From Hafnia psychrotolerans (GTDB lineage: Bacteria > Pseudomonadota > Gammaproteobacteria > Enterobacterales > Enterobacteriaceae), in contig NZ_BMFZ01000004.1 of the NCBI RefSeq assembly GCF_014639435.1, positions 144,539-208,538 on the forward strand: a DNA stretch of 64,000 bases, in the 5' to 3' direction. A program made the translations under genes and the position numbers. The notes beneath the pieces were generated by a model. It made no database searches. It was not told the DNA's origin and saw nothing but the letters and a program-made list of their open reading frames with translations. Each line of letters opens with the position of its first letter. The stretch's first letter is position 1. Positions 29,860-41,688 of this stretch are shown in pieces.

Positions 29860-31869
29860 ATGACAGACACTCAAGATGACTCCATTTTGTACCTACACCT
29901 TGGTACCCCGCGCCCCTACTGGCGCATGGGCTCTGACAGTAATGCCCTTGAGTTATCTGCTGAGAAAGGTGTCACCAGCATCGCCGTATCATTGACCGGA
30001 TACCAAGCGGCCCGTATCCGGGAACTAACCGGCATCACCGCCTGTTTGACACTGGATGTCTCGCTGTTTGGCACTCCGATTTGCCTCTATCTGGTCGGCA
30101 GAAAAGTCGAAAACCAGGCATGGGCCGGTACAGCCTCTGACTTTGAAGATACCGCCTCGGTGGCACACGACCTTGAACTCGGGCTCAGTTTCGCCGAACA
30201 GGTCGTTTCAGAAGCTAACTCCGTGATCGTCATCATCGATCAGGAGGGCAAAGTTCACCGCTTCAATCGCCTGAGCGAAGAGTACACCGGCCTGCGCGAA
30301 GAGGACGTTATCGGGCGTAGCGCCTATGAGCTATTTATGTCGATGGAAGAAGGTATCGCCTCACGCCAGAACATCGAGGGCTTCTTCCAGAATAAGCAAT
30401 CCTACGAAGTCGAGCGTTGGATAAATACGGTCAAAGGCCAGCGCCTGTTTCTGTTTCGGAATAAATTTGTCCACAGCGGCAGCGGAAAACAGCAAAAATT
30501 CCTAATTTGCTCCGGCTCGGATATCACCGATGAACGCATGGCGCAGGAGAGATTACGGATACTTGCCAACACCGACTTAATCACCGGTTTGGCCAACCGC
30601 AATGCCTTGCAGGAGAGACTGCGTAAGTCGCTTGAAGAGCGTGGGGATAGTCAGGTCGGACTGATCTATCTTGATCTGGATAACTTCAAAAAAGTTAACG
30701 ATGCCTATGGACATATGTTTGGTGACCGCCTGCTCAAAGAGGTAGGACACGCCATTTTGGGCTGCCTGAAAGAGACGGATACGCTGGCGCGGCTCGGGGG
30801 CGACGAGTTCATCATCCTCAGCACTCACACCTCGGTGGCGGCGCTGGAAGCCACCAGCCAACAGATCCTCGGCCGCCTGAAAGCCCCCTTCCGCATTGGT
30901 TTGATTGAGGTTTACACCGCCTGTTCGAGCGGTATTGCCGTCTGCCCGCAACACGGTTCTGATTCAGAAAGTTTGCTACGAAACGCCGACACCGCGATGT
31001 ACGTAGCAAAAGAGACCGGTAAAAGTGCACACTGCGTCTTTTCGCCAGAGATGAACAAGAAAGTCGCCGAATATATGTGGCTGGATACCCACCTGCGCAA
31101 AGCCATGGAAGAGCATCAGTTGATGCTCTACTACCAACCGAAAGTTGCCACCAATGGTGACGTGCTGAGTGTGGAAGCTCTGCTGCGCTGGCGCTCACCG
31201 GAACGTGGCATCATCCAGCCGAAGGACTTCATTCCTTACGCTGAAGAGTCTGGTCTTATTGCGCCACTCGGCAAGTGGGTGATAGATACTGCCACGCAGC
31301 AGGCCACTGACTGGCAGCGTAAGGGAATGAATCTGCGTATCGCCGTCAATCTTTCGGCCCGGCAATTAGGTAATATTTCACTGGTCACCGACTTTATTGA
31401 AACCATGCAAAAGTGCGGAATGAAGAACTGTCTGCTCGATTTTGAGCTAACGGAAAGCTATCTGGTGGAAGATGAAAAAGCCGCCGTCGATATGATTAAT
31501 CAGTTGCATAAACTCGGTGCGGAAGTGCATCTGGATGACTTCGGCACGGGCTACTCTTCGCTATCCCAACTGGCACGTATACCGCTCGACTCCATCAAGC
31601 TGGACCAGAGTTTTGTGCACGGCATCAATCACAACACTATTTCCCAGGCCTTGGTTCGGGCGATCGTGGCCGTGGCAAGAACGCTGCAATTAACGGTCAC
31701 TGCGGAAGGCGTAGAAACGCTTGAGGAAGCGTCACTCCTTGACGAAATCGGCGTGGACAGTAAACAAGGTTTCCTGTTTGCCAAGCCAATGCCCGCCGAC
31801 GAGCTGGAGCACTGGCTTGTACAAAGAGCATTAACTTCACCCGGAAGTTCGAACACAGCCCCGCGCTAG
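29860..31869 (+). CDS. rpfR: RpfR/PdeR: PAS-GGDEF-EAL cyclic di-GMP enzyme
   Basis: A 669-residue cytoplasmic signalling protein homologous to E. coli PdeR (YciR/Gmr) and to RpfR of Cronobacter and Burkholderia. Order: N-terminal RpfF-interaction-type domain (residues ~1-95, with PYWRMGSDSNALEL), PAS domain (~105-225, VVSEANSVIVIIDQEGKVHRFN), GGDEF domain with intact GGDEF at 313-317 and EAL domain with VEALLRW at about 438-444 and DDFGTGYSSLSQLA further on. Both enzymatic motifs are complete, so it may make or break cyclic di-GMP. In RpfR systems, a cis-2 fatty acid bound at the PAS domain activates the phosphodiesterase. The convergent rpfF 46 bp away makes the RpfR assignment much more likely than plain PdeR. 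Confidence 0.9.
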   Translation: MTDTQDDSILYLHLGTPRPYWRMGSDSNALELSAEKGVTSIAVSLTGYQAARIRELTGITACLTLDVSLFGTPICLYLVGRKVENQAWAGTASDFEDTASVAHDLELGLSFAEQVVSEANSVIVIIDQEGKVHRFNRLSEEYTGLREEDVIGRSAYELFMSMEEGIASRQNIEGFFQNKQSYEVERWINTVKGQRLFLFRNKFVHSGSGKQQKFLICSGSDITDERMAQERLRILANTDLITGLANRNALQERLRKSLEERGDSQVGLIYLDLDNFKKVNDAYGHMFGDRLLKEVGHAILGCLKETDTLARLGGDEFIILSTHTSVAALEATSQQILGRLKAPFRIGLIEVYTACSSGIAVCPQHGSDSESLLRNADTAMYVAKETGKSAHCVFSPEMNKKVAEYMWLDTHLRKAMEEHQLMLYYQPKVATNGDVLSVEALLRWRSPERGIIQPKDFIPYAEESGLIAPLGKWVIDTATQQATDWQRKGMNLRIAVNLSARQLGNISLVTDFIETMQKCGMKNCLLDFELTESYLVEDEKAAVDMINQLHKLGAEVHLDDFGTGYSSLSQLARIPLDSIKLDQSFVHGINHNTISQALVRAIVAVARTLQLTVTAEGVETLEEASLLDEIGVDSKQGFLFAKPMPADELEHWLVQRALTSPGSSNTAPR

Positions 31870-31915
31870 CTGTCAGGATTGACCGTTATGTGACGGGGCA
31901 AGAAGGAGGGGCAGA

Positions 31916-32782
31916 CTAACCCGTTTTACGCACTGAAACCGTATGGCGATTTTGTAACATCACCAGTCGTTCCATGTAAGCGACATCTTTTTGTTCCAGA
32001 GTAAATGCGGAATCTACCCAATCTTCTGTAATATCCATCAGCTCCGAACGTGAAAGCTGCAACACACGCTGACGCGCACGGATCATCGCTTTGATCCCGT
32101 TAAGTTTTGGTCTGAGTGTATCAATAAAAGTACGGGTAGCGATGAACCCATCGCCCGGCTGGAACAATACATCCACCAGCCCCCTACTTTCGAACCACTC
32201 CGCCGTATGCGACACGCCGGTGGAGATCAGTTCTTCTGCCAGCCGCATGCCCGATTTACGCGACACCAATGAATACCCGCCCATGCCGGGGAACAGATTG
32301 AAAGCAATTTCCGGGAATCCCATCCGCGCCGTGTTCTGCGCCAGCACATAGTGATGCGCCAAGGCGGCTTCGAAACCACCGCCAAGCGCGGTCCCTTCGA
32401 TCATCGACAAACTGACGGCGTCGACATCAAAACCTCGTGAAGCCGCATGAACACAATCGATACAGGCACGTGCATAGGCGCGTAATGCTTCGCGTTTATT
32501 ATTAAGGATTGAATCGACGAAAAAGCTCAGGTCACCGCCGACATTATAGATATTCGGCACCAAAGAACCGGTGACCCAAAAATCAAACCGTAACCCAGAG
32601 GCTTTTGCCGCATAAGTCAGGTTCATAATATCTTCGATTAACGGCTGATTAAAACAAGGGCGAGGGAAGGCTTTCAGCATCATCCACATGACGTTACGGC
32701 CCTCTTCATAATAAGCAGCGATTTGTGATAAATGCCCGGCTTCAGTAAAGGGACGACATGCTGTATGGTCAATAAGATTCAT
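31916..32782 (-). CDS. rpfF: RpfF-type DSF synthase (crotonase family)
   Basis: Makes cis-2-unsaturated fatty acid signals (DSF family) from hydroxyacyl-ACP through dehydration and thioester cleavage. The protein has 288 residues, typical for RpfF. The oxyanion-hole segment IEGTALGGGFEAALAHH and MGFPEIAFNLFPGMGGYSL carry the two catalytic glutamates (E138 and E158), which separate RpfF from ordinary enoyl-CoA hydratases. It is convergent with rpfR, with only 46 bp between stops. Specific signal chain length cannot be read from sequence. Confidence 0.9.
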   Translation of the reverse strand: MNLIDHTACRPFTEAGHLSQIAAYYEEGRNVMWMMLKAFPRPCFNQPLIEDIMNLTYAAKASGLRFDFWVTGSLVPNIYNVGGDLSFFVDSILNNKREALRAYARACIDCVHAASRGFDVDAVSLSMIEGTALGGGFEAALAHHYVLAQNTARMGFPEIAFNLFPGMGGYSLVSRKSGMRLAEELISTGVSHTAEWFESRGLVDVLFQPGDGFIATRTFIDTLRPKLNGIKAMIRARQRVLQLSRSELMDITEDWVDSAFTLEQKDVAYMERLVMLQNRHTVSVRKTG

Positions 32783-35200
<2,418 letters not shown>

Positions 35201-35209
35201 GCTTCATTA

Positions 35210-35236
35210 TTACGCCCCTTGGTTCAAGGGGCGTAA
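35210..35236. terminator. Bidirectional hairpin between fadH and rlmG
   Basis: Perfect 12-bp stem TTACGCCCCTTG/CAAGGGGCGTAA with a 3-nt loop between convergent genes. T-tracts are weak on both sides. Confidence 0.7.
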
Positions 35237-35245
35237 ATGTCAGAC

Positions 35246-36397
35246 TCAGCTTTTTGACGCTGACTTCACGGCACGTAGCACAACAAACTTCTGATTGGTG
35301 GCGATGGTCGTGCAGTTACCAAACAGACGGCGTAGTTTCTGGTAGTAATCCAGATGACGGTTGCCGACAATACGCAGTTCACCACCGGTTTGCAGGCAGC
35401 GCTTGGCATCACAGAACATACGCCAGGCCGTATCATCACTGATCACGGTTCCCTGATGGAACGGCGGGTTGCACAGCACCGCGTGCAGGGTTTCACGCTC
35501 AATGCCGGCCAGCATATTGTTGACTTCAAAATGGCAGCGGTTGAGATCTTCCGGCAGATTATTTTCGATGTTCACCTTGCTCGATTCCACCGCCATGTAC
35601 GACTCATCCACAAACAGCATTTCTGCGTCCGGATTCAGTGCCAGCGCGGTCATGCCGATCACGCCGTTACCGCAACCCAAGTCGACCATGCGCCCTTCAA
35701 TACCTTCCGGCAAGTGCTGCATAAAGAAACGTGCGCCGATATCCAGGCCGGTGCGCGAAAAGACGTTGGCGTAGTTGGTAATGCGGTACTCGCTGTCATC
35801 AAGCGCCCATTCGGTAGTCACCGGCTCCGCTTCCTGCGCTGGCAAGGTGGCTTCGCAGTGAATCAGACGGGCTTTCTTCCACGCCAACGTGGTTTTGGTC
35901 GGGCCAAGAATTTTCTCGAACAGTTGCAGCGTGGAAGTATGCACATCACGCGCTTTGGCACCGGCGATAATCTGCGTATCCGGCGTCACCACTTCACGCA
36001 GGGCAAGCAGCTGTTGTTCCAGCAGAGCCAGCGTTTTAGGGATTTTGATCACCACGAGGCCGGGATTGATGGGCAACGGCACCAGACTGCTTTGCTGAGA
36101 AATACTGTCTTCATCTAAACCGTTGAGGCGCAGATTGTGGCGCGTCGCCAGTTGGCTCATAAAGGAGTCGCTGATACTGGTTGGCTCGAACTGCTGTAGT
36201 GCACAGGCCAGTGTGCCGAAGGTATCGTTGAAAACCAGCACAGGACGGCCATTGAGGGCGTCGGTGGTGAGGGTTTGCAGCAGATACTCATCCGCGGCTT
36301 CCCATGCCTGTAACTGTGTTGACGCTTCCTCTTGCGGATAACGTTCCAGCTCCAGTTGCAGTGGCTGCCCACCCAGTTCGAGTTCGAATTGGCTCAT
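35246..36397 (-). CDS. rlmG: 23S rRNA m2G1835 methyltransferase RlmG
   Basis: SAM-dependent methyltransferase that modifies G1835 of 23S rRNA. It has 383 residues: an N-terminal degenerate methyltransferase-like domain and a C-terminal catalytic domain with SAM motif [12 protein letters not shown], acidic residue LFVDES and the NPPF motif (LCNPPFHQG) for base amino methylation. The gene order fadH-rlmG-ygjP is that of E. coli, which supports the name. Confidence 0.95.
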   Translation of the reverse strand: MSQFELELGGQPLQLELERYPQEEASTQLQAWEAADEYLLQTLTTDALNGRPVLVFNDTFGTLACALQQFEPTSISDSFMSQLATRHNLRLNGLDEDSISQQSSLVPLPINPGLVVIKIPKTLALLEQQLLALREVVTPDTQIIAGAKARDVHTSTLQLFEKILGPTKTTLAWKKARLIHCEATLPAQEAEPVTTEWALDDSEYRITNYANVFSRTGLDIGARFFMQHLPEGIEGRMVDLGCGNGVIGMTALALNPDAEMLFVDESYMAVESSKVNIENNLPEDLNRCHFEVNNMLAGIERETLHAVLCNPPFHQGTVISDDTAWRMFCDAKRCLQTGGELRIVGNRHLDYYQKLRRLFGNCTTIATNQKFVVLRAVKSASKS

Positions 36398-36580
36398 TAG
36401 CTCTCCTCATTATTCAATTTGCGCTGTTTATCCCTTAAATTGCGCTATCAGTAAAACGTTTTTTCAGTTAAAAAGGGCTTTATCTGCCGCCATTAGGTGT
36501 TAACGCCCGGTTTTCGATGCAAAACCCGCATCACCTCGCGGCCCTTCTTTTTGGATCAATAAGAGCTAAAGCAAACAGTT

Positions 36581-37087
36581 ATGCCTGAATTGACCTATCT
36601 GCAAGGTTATTCTGAGTCGCTAAAGGCTCAGGTACACCAGTTGATCAACCAGCAACGTCTGGGACAGGTTCTGCTGTCGCGTTATCCGCAACCGCACAAT
36701 GTCACCACTGACAAGTCGCTGTATCAGTTTACGCTCGATCTGAAGAATCAGTATTTACGCAGCTCGTCACCGCTAAGCAAAGTAGCCTATGACAATAAAA
36801 TTCATGTGATGAAGCACGCATTGGGGCTGCATACTGCGATTTCCCGAATTCAGGGAGGCAAGCTGAAAGCCAAGGCAGAGATCCGCGTGGCCACTGTGTT
36901 TAAAAACGCGCCAGAAGCTTTTCTTAAAATGATCGTGGTGCACGAACTTGCTCATCTCAAAGAAAAAGAGCACAACAAGTCCTTTTACAGCCTGTGCTGT
37001 CATATGACACCTGACTATCACCAGTTAGAATTTGATACCCGTATGTACCTGACGTATCTGGAAATATTTGGAAAGCTGTATCAGTAA
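36581..37087 (+). CDS. ygjP: YgjP-like M48-type metallopeptidase domain protein
   Basis: A 168-residue protein of the YgjP/DUF45 family. The zinc-binding signature HELAH (VVHELAHLKEKEHNKSF) is intact, with the third ligand probably in that second His-rich segment. No signal peptide. The biological substrate is unknown. It is divergent from rlmG as in E. coli. Confidence 0.92.
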   Translation: MPELTYLQGYSESLKAQVHQLINQQRLGQVLLSRYPQPHNVTTDKSLYQFTLDLKNQYLRSSSPLSKVAYDNKIHVMKHALGLHTAISRIQGGKLKAKAEIRVATVFKNAPEAFLKMIVVHELAHLKEKEHNKSFYSLCCHMTPDYHQLEFDTRMYLTYLEIFGKLYQ

Positions 37088-37124
37088 CTACCTGATTTTA
37101 AATGAATTCCAACGCTATCACATC

Positions 37125-37246
37125 TATCCTAAGTCATTCGAGTTGCATCAAGGCAGCAACGGAGTGAATTCCCAGGCATACATCAGTATGTGACGGGCAT
37201 TCGCGAACGCAGCCAACACCGAGGCCGCTCGAAGGATGACGGGTAT
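37125..37246. repeat. ERIC element
   Basis: About 122 bp with the ERIC core GTGAATTCCCAGG...CATCAGTATGTGACGGGC...CGCGAACGCAGCCAAC and imperfect terminal inverted repeats (TATCCTAAGTCATTCGAG at the left against CTCGAAGGATGACGGGTA at the right). It lies between ygjP and ygjR and ends just before the ygjR ribosome site. Confidence 0.88.
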
Positions 37247-37256
37247 TGGAGTAATT

Positions 37257-38243
37257 ATGATTCGCTTTGCCATAGTCGGCACCAATTGGATCACCCAGCG
37301 TTTCATTGACGCCGCGCACGAGAGCGGCAAGATGAAACTGACGGCGATTTATTCCCGTACGCTGGACGGCGCAAAAGCCTTCGGTCAGGAATACCCGGTC
37401 GAACACTATTTTGACTCGCTGGAAGCGCTGGTCGCCTCCAGCGAAATTGACGCGGTTTATATCGCCAGCCCAAACTCCCTACATTGCCAACAAACGCTGC
37501 TGTTCCTCAGCCATAAAAAGCATGTGATTTGCGAAAAGCCACTCTGTTCAAATTTGCGCGAAGCGGAAAGCATGATCGCCTGTGCTACCGACAACAATGT
37601 GGTGCTGTTCGAAGCCTTCAAAACTGCCTATCTGCCTAATTTTCTGCACATGAAGGGCGCGCTAAATCGCATTGGTAAACTGCGTAAGGCCATCTTCAAT
37701 TATTGCCAGTACTCATCACGTTATCCACGTTATCTGGCGGGTGAAAATCCCAATACTTTTGATCCGGCCTTCTCGAATGGCTCGATCATGGATATCGGCT
37801 ATTACTGCCTGGCAAGCACGGTCTCACTGTTTGGCGAACCGCTGTCGGTCAATGCCTCGGCCACATTGCTCAACAGCGGGGTTGATGGTCAGGGCACCGT
37901 GGTACTGCGTTATGCCGATGATTTTGAAGTGGTGATCAACCATTCAAAAATCAGCGATTCGTGGTTACCGAGTGAAATTCAGGGTGAAGATGGCGTGTTG
38001 CAGATGGAAAAGATCTCCGAATGCCAGACCCTGAGCCTGACGCCACGAGGAAGCCAGAAACTCGATCTGACCCAGCCTCAACACATCAATACCATGCTGT
38101 ATGAAGCCGAGACTTTCGCGCTGCTGGTCGAGAACCAGTTTGTCGGCCATCCGGGGCTGGAAGTCTCACGCATCACCGCCAAATTACTGACTGAAATCCG
38201 TCATCAGACCGGCGTGGTCTTCCCTGCAGATCATGCGATTTAA
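37257..38243 (+). CDS. ygjR: Gfo/Idh/MocA-family oxidoreductase YgjR
   Basis: NAD(P)-dependent sugar dehydrogenase-like protein of 328 residues, matching E. coli YgjR throughout. The Rossmann start IRFAIVGTNWITQRFIDAAH, the catalytic-type EKPLCSN, and NGSIMDIGYYCL are conserved. The ATG at 37257 is preceded by TTGGAG, which directly abuts an ERIC element. The substrate is unknown. The following amidotransferase is 29 bp away, probably in the same transcript. Confidence 0.93.
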   Translation: MIRFAIVGTNWITQRFIDAAHESGKMKLTAIYSRTLDGAKAFGQEYPVEHYFDSLEALVASSEIDAVYIASPNSLHCQQTLLFLSHKKHVICEKPLCSNLREAESMIACATDNNVVLFEAFKTAYLPNFLHMKGALNRIGKLRKAIFNYCQYSSRYPRYLAGENPNTFDPAFSNGSIMDIGYYCLASTVSLFGEPLSVNASATLLNSGVDGQGTVVLRYADDFEVVINHSKISDSWLPSEIQGEDGVLQMEKISECQTLSLTPRGSQKLDLTQPQHINTMLYEAETFALLVENQFVGHPGLEVSRITAKLLTEIRHQTGVVFPADHAI

Positions 38244-38272
38244 TTAAAGATCATCGAATTCAGGAGTAAAAG

Positions 38273-39019
38273 ATGAGTACCACCCGTTCAAAATCTTTGC
38301 TGATTTTGCAAACCGGCCATGCGCCGGAGTCTATCAGTCATGTTCACGGTAACTTCCCGCAGATGTTTATCCGCCAGGGTGATATCGATACACAGCAAGT
38401 GACGATCGTGAATTTACAGGCGGGTGAACGTCCGCAGCCTCCGGAACATTACTGTGGTGCCATCATTACCGGTTCGCGCAGCATGGTGACAGAGCATCTG
38501 GACTGGAGCGAAGCCGCAGCCGATTGGATACGCTTGGCGATGTTGCATGAGCTGCCACTGTTTGGTGCCTGTTATGGCCATCAGTTGATGGCGTATGCGC
38601 TGGGTGGTGAGGTCGATTACCACCCTCAGGGCATTGAAATCGGTACCGCAGAGGTGACGCTCACGCCAGCCGGACATCTTGATCCGCTGATATCACAGCT
38701 TCCGGCGCAGTTCACCGCCAATCTGATTCACCTGCAAACGGTCGTTACGCCGCCAGCCACCGCGACAGTATTGGCAAAAACGCTGCACGATCCGCATCAG
38801 ATCCTACGTTATGGCCCATATGCCATCAGTACCCAGTTTCACCCGGAATTTTCCGGGGAAGTGATGAAAACCTATCTGCAATGGCTCAACGAGCAGGCGT
38901 TTGAAGACAACGTCAACTATGCTGAAAAAATACCACAACTCAGTGACACTCCCCTGGCTCAAGGGCTGTTACTGTCGTTTGTGACGGCGTTAGGCAAGCG
39001 TCAGGCGCTGGCAGGTTAG
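38273..39019 (+). CDS. Class I glutamine amidotransferase domain protein
   Basis: A 248-residue stand-alone GATase of the GuaA/YfeJ-like kind. The nucleophile cysteine lies in LFGACYGHQLMAYALGG and the catalytic histidine in STQFHPEFSGEV; a C-terminal ~35-residue tail is extra. Such proteins may act on gamma-glutamyl compounds or support an unknown amidation. It follows ygjR closely with the ribosome site AGGAG. Confidence 0.88.
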   Translation: MSTTRSKSLLILQTGHAPESISHVHGNFPQMFIRQGDIDTQQVTIVNLQAGERPQPPEHYCGAIITGSRSMVTEHLDWSEAAADWIRLAMLHELPLFGACYGHQLMAYALGGEVDYHPQGIEIGTAEVTLTPAGHLDPLISQLPAQFTANLIHLQTVVTPPATATVLAKTLHDPHQILRYGPYAISTQFHPEFSGEVMKTYLQWLNEQAFEDNVNYAEKIPQLSDTPLAQGLLLSFVTALGKRQALAG

Positions 39020-39070
39020 TATTTCGAATTGTTTGACTTTTGACACATTTTGAATTACTTTCCGCTGCGC

Positions 39071-39250
39071 AAAGGGGAGTAACTTCTTCGTCGGATAATC
39101 GTCATTACGGTGTCTGGACTCGCGCGTATACCGCGCTGTCTCAGCCACCCGGTTACCGGGCAACCTTGATAAAAATTCATTGAATGAATCAAATCAGAGG
39201 GTTGTAAGTGAGACCTTGCCGGAAGGCGAGGTTTGCTTGTAGCTCATTAA
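39071..39250 (+). promoter_or_regulatory. yybP-ykoY (Mn2+) riboswitch in the alx leader
   Basis: The leader of alx holds the family's landmark sequences AAAGGGGAGTAAC at the 5' side and GAGACCTTGCCGG...GGCGAGGTTTGC at the 3' side, the conserved loops that meet to bind Mn2+. This is the E. coli alx arrangement, and it is followed directly by an intrinsic terminator-like hairpin and the alx ribosome site. Confidence 0.88.
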
Positions 39251-39253
39251 GAG

Positions 39254-39288
39254 CGGCTAACGTCTTCCGACGTAGCCGTTTTTTTTTT
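39254..39288 (+). terminator. Expression-platform hairpin with T-run before alx
   Basis: CGGCTAACGTC-TTCC-GACGTAGCCG (10 pairs and one bulged A) is followed by ten T residues, 11 bp before the AGAGGA ribosome site. In context it is the riboswitch-controlled terminator of alx. Confidence 0.85.
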
Positions 39289-39311
39289 GATGTTTTTTAG
39301 AGGATTGCATA

Positions 39312-40283
39312 ATGATGAATTCTGTCGGGAACCCGATGTTGTGGGGCAGTTTCGCCGTGGTAGTGGTGATCATGCTGGCCGTTGACCTGCTATTACAGGG
39401 CCGTAAAGGCGCGCAGGTGATGACCATGAAAAGTGCCGCCATCTGGTCGCTGGTCTGGATTAGCCTGTCGCTGTTGTTCAACGTCGGCTTCTGGTGGTAT
39501 CTGAATGGCGAGTTTGGCCGTGAGGTGGCTGACACCCAGGCGACGATGTTCCTGACCGGTTACCTGCTGGAAAAAGCGCTGGCCGTGGATAATGTCTTCG
39601 TCTGGTTGATCCTCTTCAGCTACTTCTCTGTGCCAGCCAACCTCCAGCGTCGAGTCCTGGTTTACGGCGTACTGGGCGCTATCGTCCTGCGTACAGGCAT
39701 GATCTTCGCAGGCAGTTGGCTGGTGGGGCAATTCAGCTGGATCCTTTACATCTTCGGCGCTTTCTTGCTGTTTACCGGGATCAAAATGGCGCTGACCAAA
39801 GAAGATGACGGCGAAATAGGCGAGAAGCCGATGATTCGATGGCTGCGTAGCAAACTGCGCATGACCGACGAACTTCAGGGTGAGAAGTTCTTTGTGCGCC
39901 GTAATGGCCTGCTGTTCGCCACCCCGCTGTTGCTGGTGCTAATCATGGTGGAACTGAGTGACGTGATTTTCGCCGTCGACAGCATTCCGGCCATTTTCGC
40001 CGTCACCACTGACCCGTTCATCGTTCTGACCTCAAATCTGTTCGCCATTCTCGGCCTGCGGGCAATGTACTTCCTGCTGGCAGGCGTGGCAGAACGCTTC
40101 TCCATGTTGAAATATGGGTTAGCGGTGATCCTGATCTTTATCGGTATCAAAATGCTGCTGCTCGACGTTTTCCATATTCCGGTGGGGATTTCTCTCGGGG
40201 TGATTGCTACGATTCTGATTGGCACTCTGCTGATTAACACTTGGGTGAATCACCGGGCCGACCGCACAAAAAACGTAAAATAA
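39312..40283 (+). CDS. alx: Alx, TerC-family Mn2+ exporter
   Basis: Inner-membrane protein of 323 residues, matching E. coli Alx. It has about nine hydrophobic segments, with the TerC motifs [16 protein letters not shown] and [20 protein letters not shown] carrying the two acidic metal-site residues. It exports Mn2+ and is induced by Mn2+ or alkaline pH through the riboswitch upstream. Two adjacent ATG codons (39312, 39315) are possible; AGAGGA lies 7 or 10 bp before them. Confidence 0.95.
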   Translation: MMNSVGNPMLWGSFAVVVVIMLAVDLLLQGRKGAQVMTMKSAAIWSLVWISLSLLFNVGFWWYLNGEFGREVADTQATMFLTGYLLEKALAVDNVFVWLILFSYFSVPANLQRRVLVYGVLGAIVLRTGMIFAGSWLVGQFSWILYIFGAFLLFTGIKMALTKEDDGEIGEKPMIRWLRSKLRMTDELQGEKFFVRRNGLLFATPLLLVLIMVELSDVIFAVDSIPAIFAVTTDPFIVLTSNLFAILGLRAMYFLLAGVAERFSMLKYGLAVILIFIGIKMLLLDVFHIPVGISLGVIATILIGTLLINTWVNHRADRTKNVK

Positions 40284-40389
40284 ACGGACACGGCAAGGTG
40301 TTCATTATTTTTTGCGCTAAATTTTGCTAACCTGCGGCCCCACCATTCAGGATAAAGAACGGTGCCAACATTAAAAAAGGAATGACGTT

Positions 40390-41601
40390 ATGCCAACACA
40401 ATCCTCACCATCACTCATGCAACGCCTGCTGCACGCCAGCCTGGTGAAGCAGATCCTCGTCGGCCTGCTGGCCGGGATAGCACTGGCCTGGCTCGCGCCC
40501 AGTGCGGCAAGCTCCGTAGGAATACTCGGTAATCTCTTTGTCGGCGCCCTGAAAGCCGTGGCCCCGCTGTTGGTGCTGGTACTGGTTACCGCCTCCATCA
40601 TGAACCACCCGCTGGGCCGAAAAACCTCTCTCGGCCCCATTCTATTTCTTTACCTTCTCGGTACCTTTTCAGCAGCGCTGATCGCCGTGTTAGTCAGTTT
40701 TATGTTCCCTTCCGTGCTGGATCTTAAAGTCGCCAACGTGCAAATTACCCCGCCCGGCGGTATTGTCGAGGTGCTGAAAGGCCTGGTTATGAGCATTGTG
40801 TCCAACCCGTTCCGGGCGCTGATTGATGCTAATTATATCGGTATTCTGGCGTGGGCCATTGGTCTGGGGCTGGCCATGCGCCACTCGGCCGATACCACGA
40901 AGACCCTGGTCACTGATGTTTCAGTGGCCGTCACGAAAATCGTTCGGGTAATCATCCGCTTTGCGCCACTGGGCATCTTTGGTCTGGTCGCAGAAACACT
41001 GGCCACCAGCGGTTTCAGCGCGTTGTATAACTATATTCATCTGTTGGTGGTGCTCGTCGGTTGCATGTTACTGGTCGCGCTGGTCTTCAACCCACTGATT
41101 GTATTTTTCAAAACCCGCCGCAATCCTTATCCGTTAGTCTTCGCGTGTCTGCGTGAAAGCGGCGTGACCGCGTTTTTCACTCGCAGCTCTGCCGCTAACA
41201 TTCCGGTGAATATGAATTTGTGTCGTAAGTTGGGGCTGGATGAGGATACCTATTCCGTTTCGATCCCGCTGGGTGCCACCATCAATATGGCCGGTGCGGC
41301 GATCACCATTACGGTGCTGACGCTGGCGGCTGTCAGCACGCTGGGTATTCAAGTCGATATCCTGACCGCGCTGCTGCTCAGCGTGATGGCCGCCATCTGC
41401 GCCTGCGGCGCATCCGGCGTGGCGGGCGGCTCGCTGCTGCTGATCCCGATGGCCTGTGGCCTGTTTGGTATACCGAATGATGTCGCTATGCAGGTCGTTG
41501 CCGTCGGGTTCATCATCGGTGTCGTACAGGATTCGGCAGAAACTGCGCTGAACTCCTCTACCGACGTGCTGTTTACTGCGGCAGCCTGTCAGAAGTCGTA
41601 G
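40390..41601 (+). CDS. sstT: Na+/serine-threonine symporter SstT
   Basis: Dicarboxylate/amino acid:cation symporter (DAACS) family, 403 residues. Motifs include [41 protein letters not shown] and the C-terminal [12 protein letters not shown]. coli SstT is 414 residues. Takes up serine and threonine with sodium. The alx-sstT order is as in E. coli. Confidence 0.95.
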   Translation: MPTQSSPSLMQRLLHASLVKQILVGLLAGIALAWLAPSAASSVGILGNLFVGALKAVAPLLVLVLVTASIMNHPLGRKTSLGPILFLYLLGTFSAALIAVLVSFMFPSVLDLKVANVQITPPGGIVEVLKGLVMSIVSNPFRALIDANYIGILAWAIGLGLAMRHSADTTKTLVTDVSVAVTKIVRVIIRFAPLGIFGLVAETLATSGFSALYNYIHLLVVLVGCMLLVALVFNPLIVFFKTRRNPYPLVFACLRESGVTAFFTRSSAANIPVNMNLCRKLGLDEDTYSVSIPLGATINMAGAAITITVLTLAAVSTLGIQVDILTALLLSVMAAICACGASGVAGGSLLLIPMACGLFGIPNDVAMQVVAVGFIIGVVQDSAETALNSSTDVLFTAAACQKS

Positions 41602-41612
41602 TCTCATTATCA

Positions 41613-41635
41613 CCGGGCGGTCCCCCACCGCCCGG
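41613..41635. terminator. Hairpin between sstT and mgtA
   Basis: Perfect 9-bp stem CCGGGCGGT/ACCGCCCGG with a C5 loop between convergent genes. T-tracts are absent. Confidence 0.6.
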
Positions 41636-41688
41636 CTTAACGCCCTCACTGTCTTCCTCATTACAAATTACGGTTTACAGTGTGTCAC

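Noticed and set aside
31916..32782. Ordinary enoyl-CoA hydratase
   Set aside because: Both RpfF glutamates and the RpfF-type N-terminus are present, and rpfR is the neighbour.
37134..37406. ORFs across the ygjP-ygjR gap
   Set aside because: They run through the ERIC repeat and antisense to ygjR.
41134..41661. A 175-codon ORF antisense to the end of sstT
   Set aside because: Basic, low-complexity translation without homology; sstT is clear.
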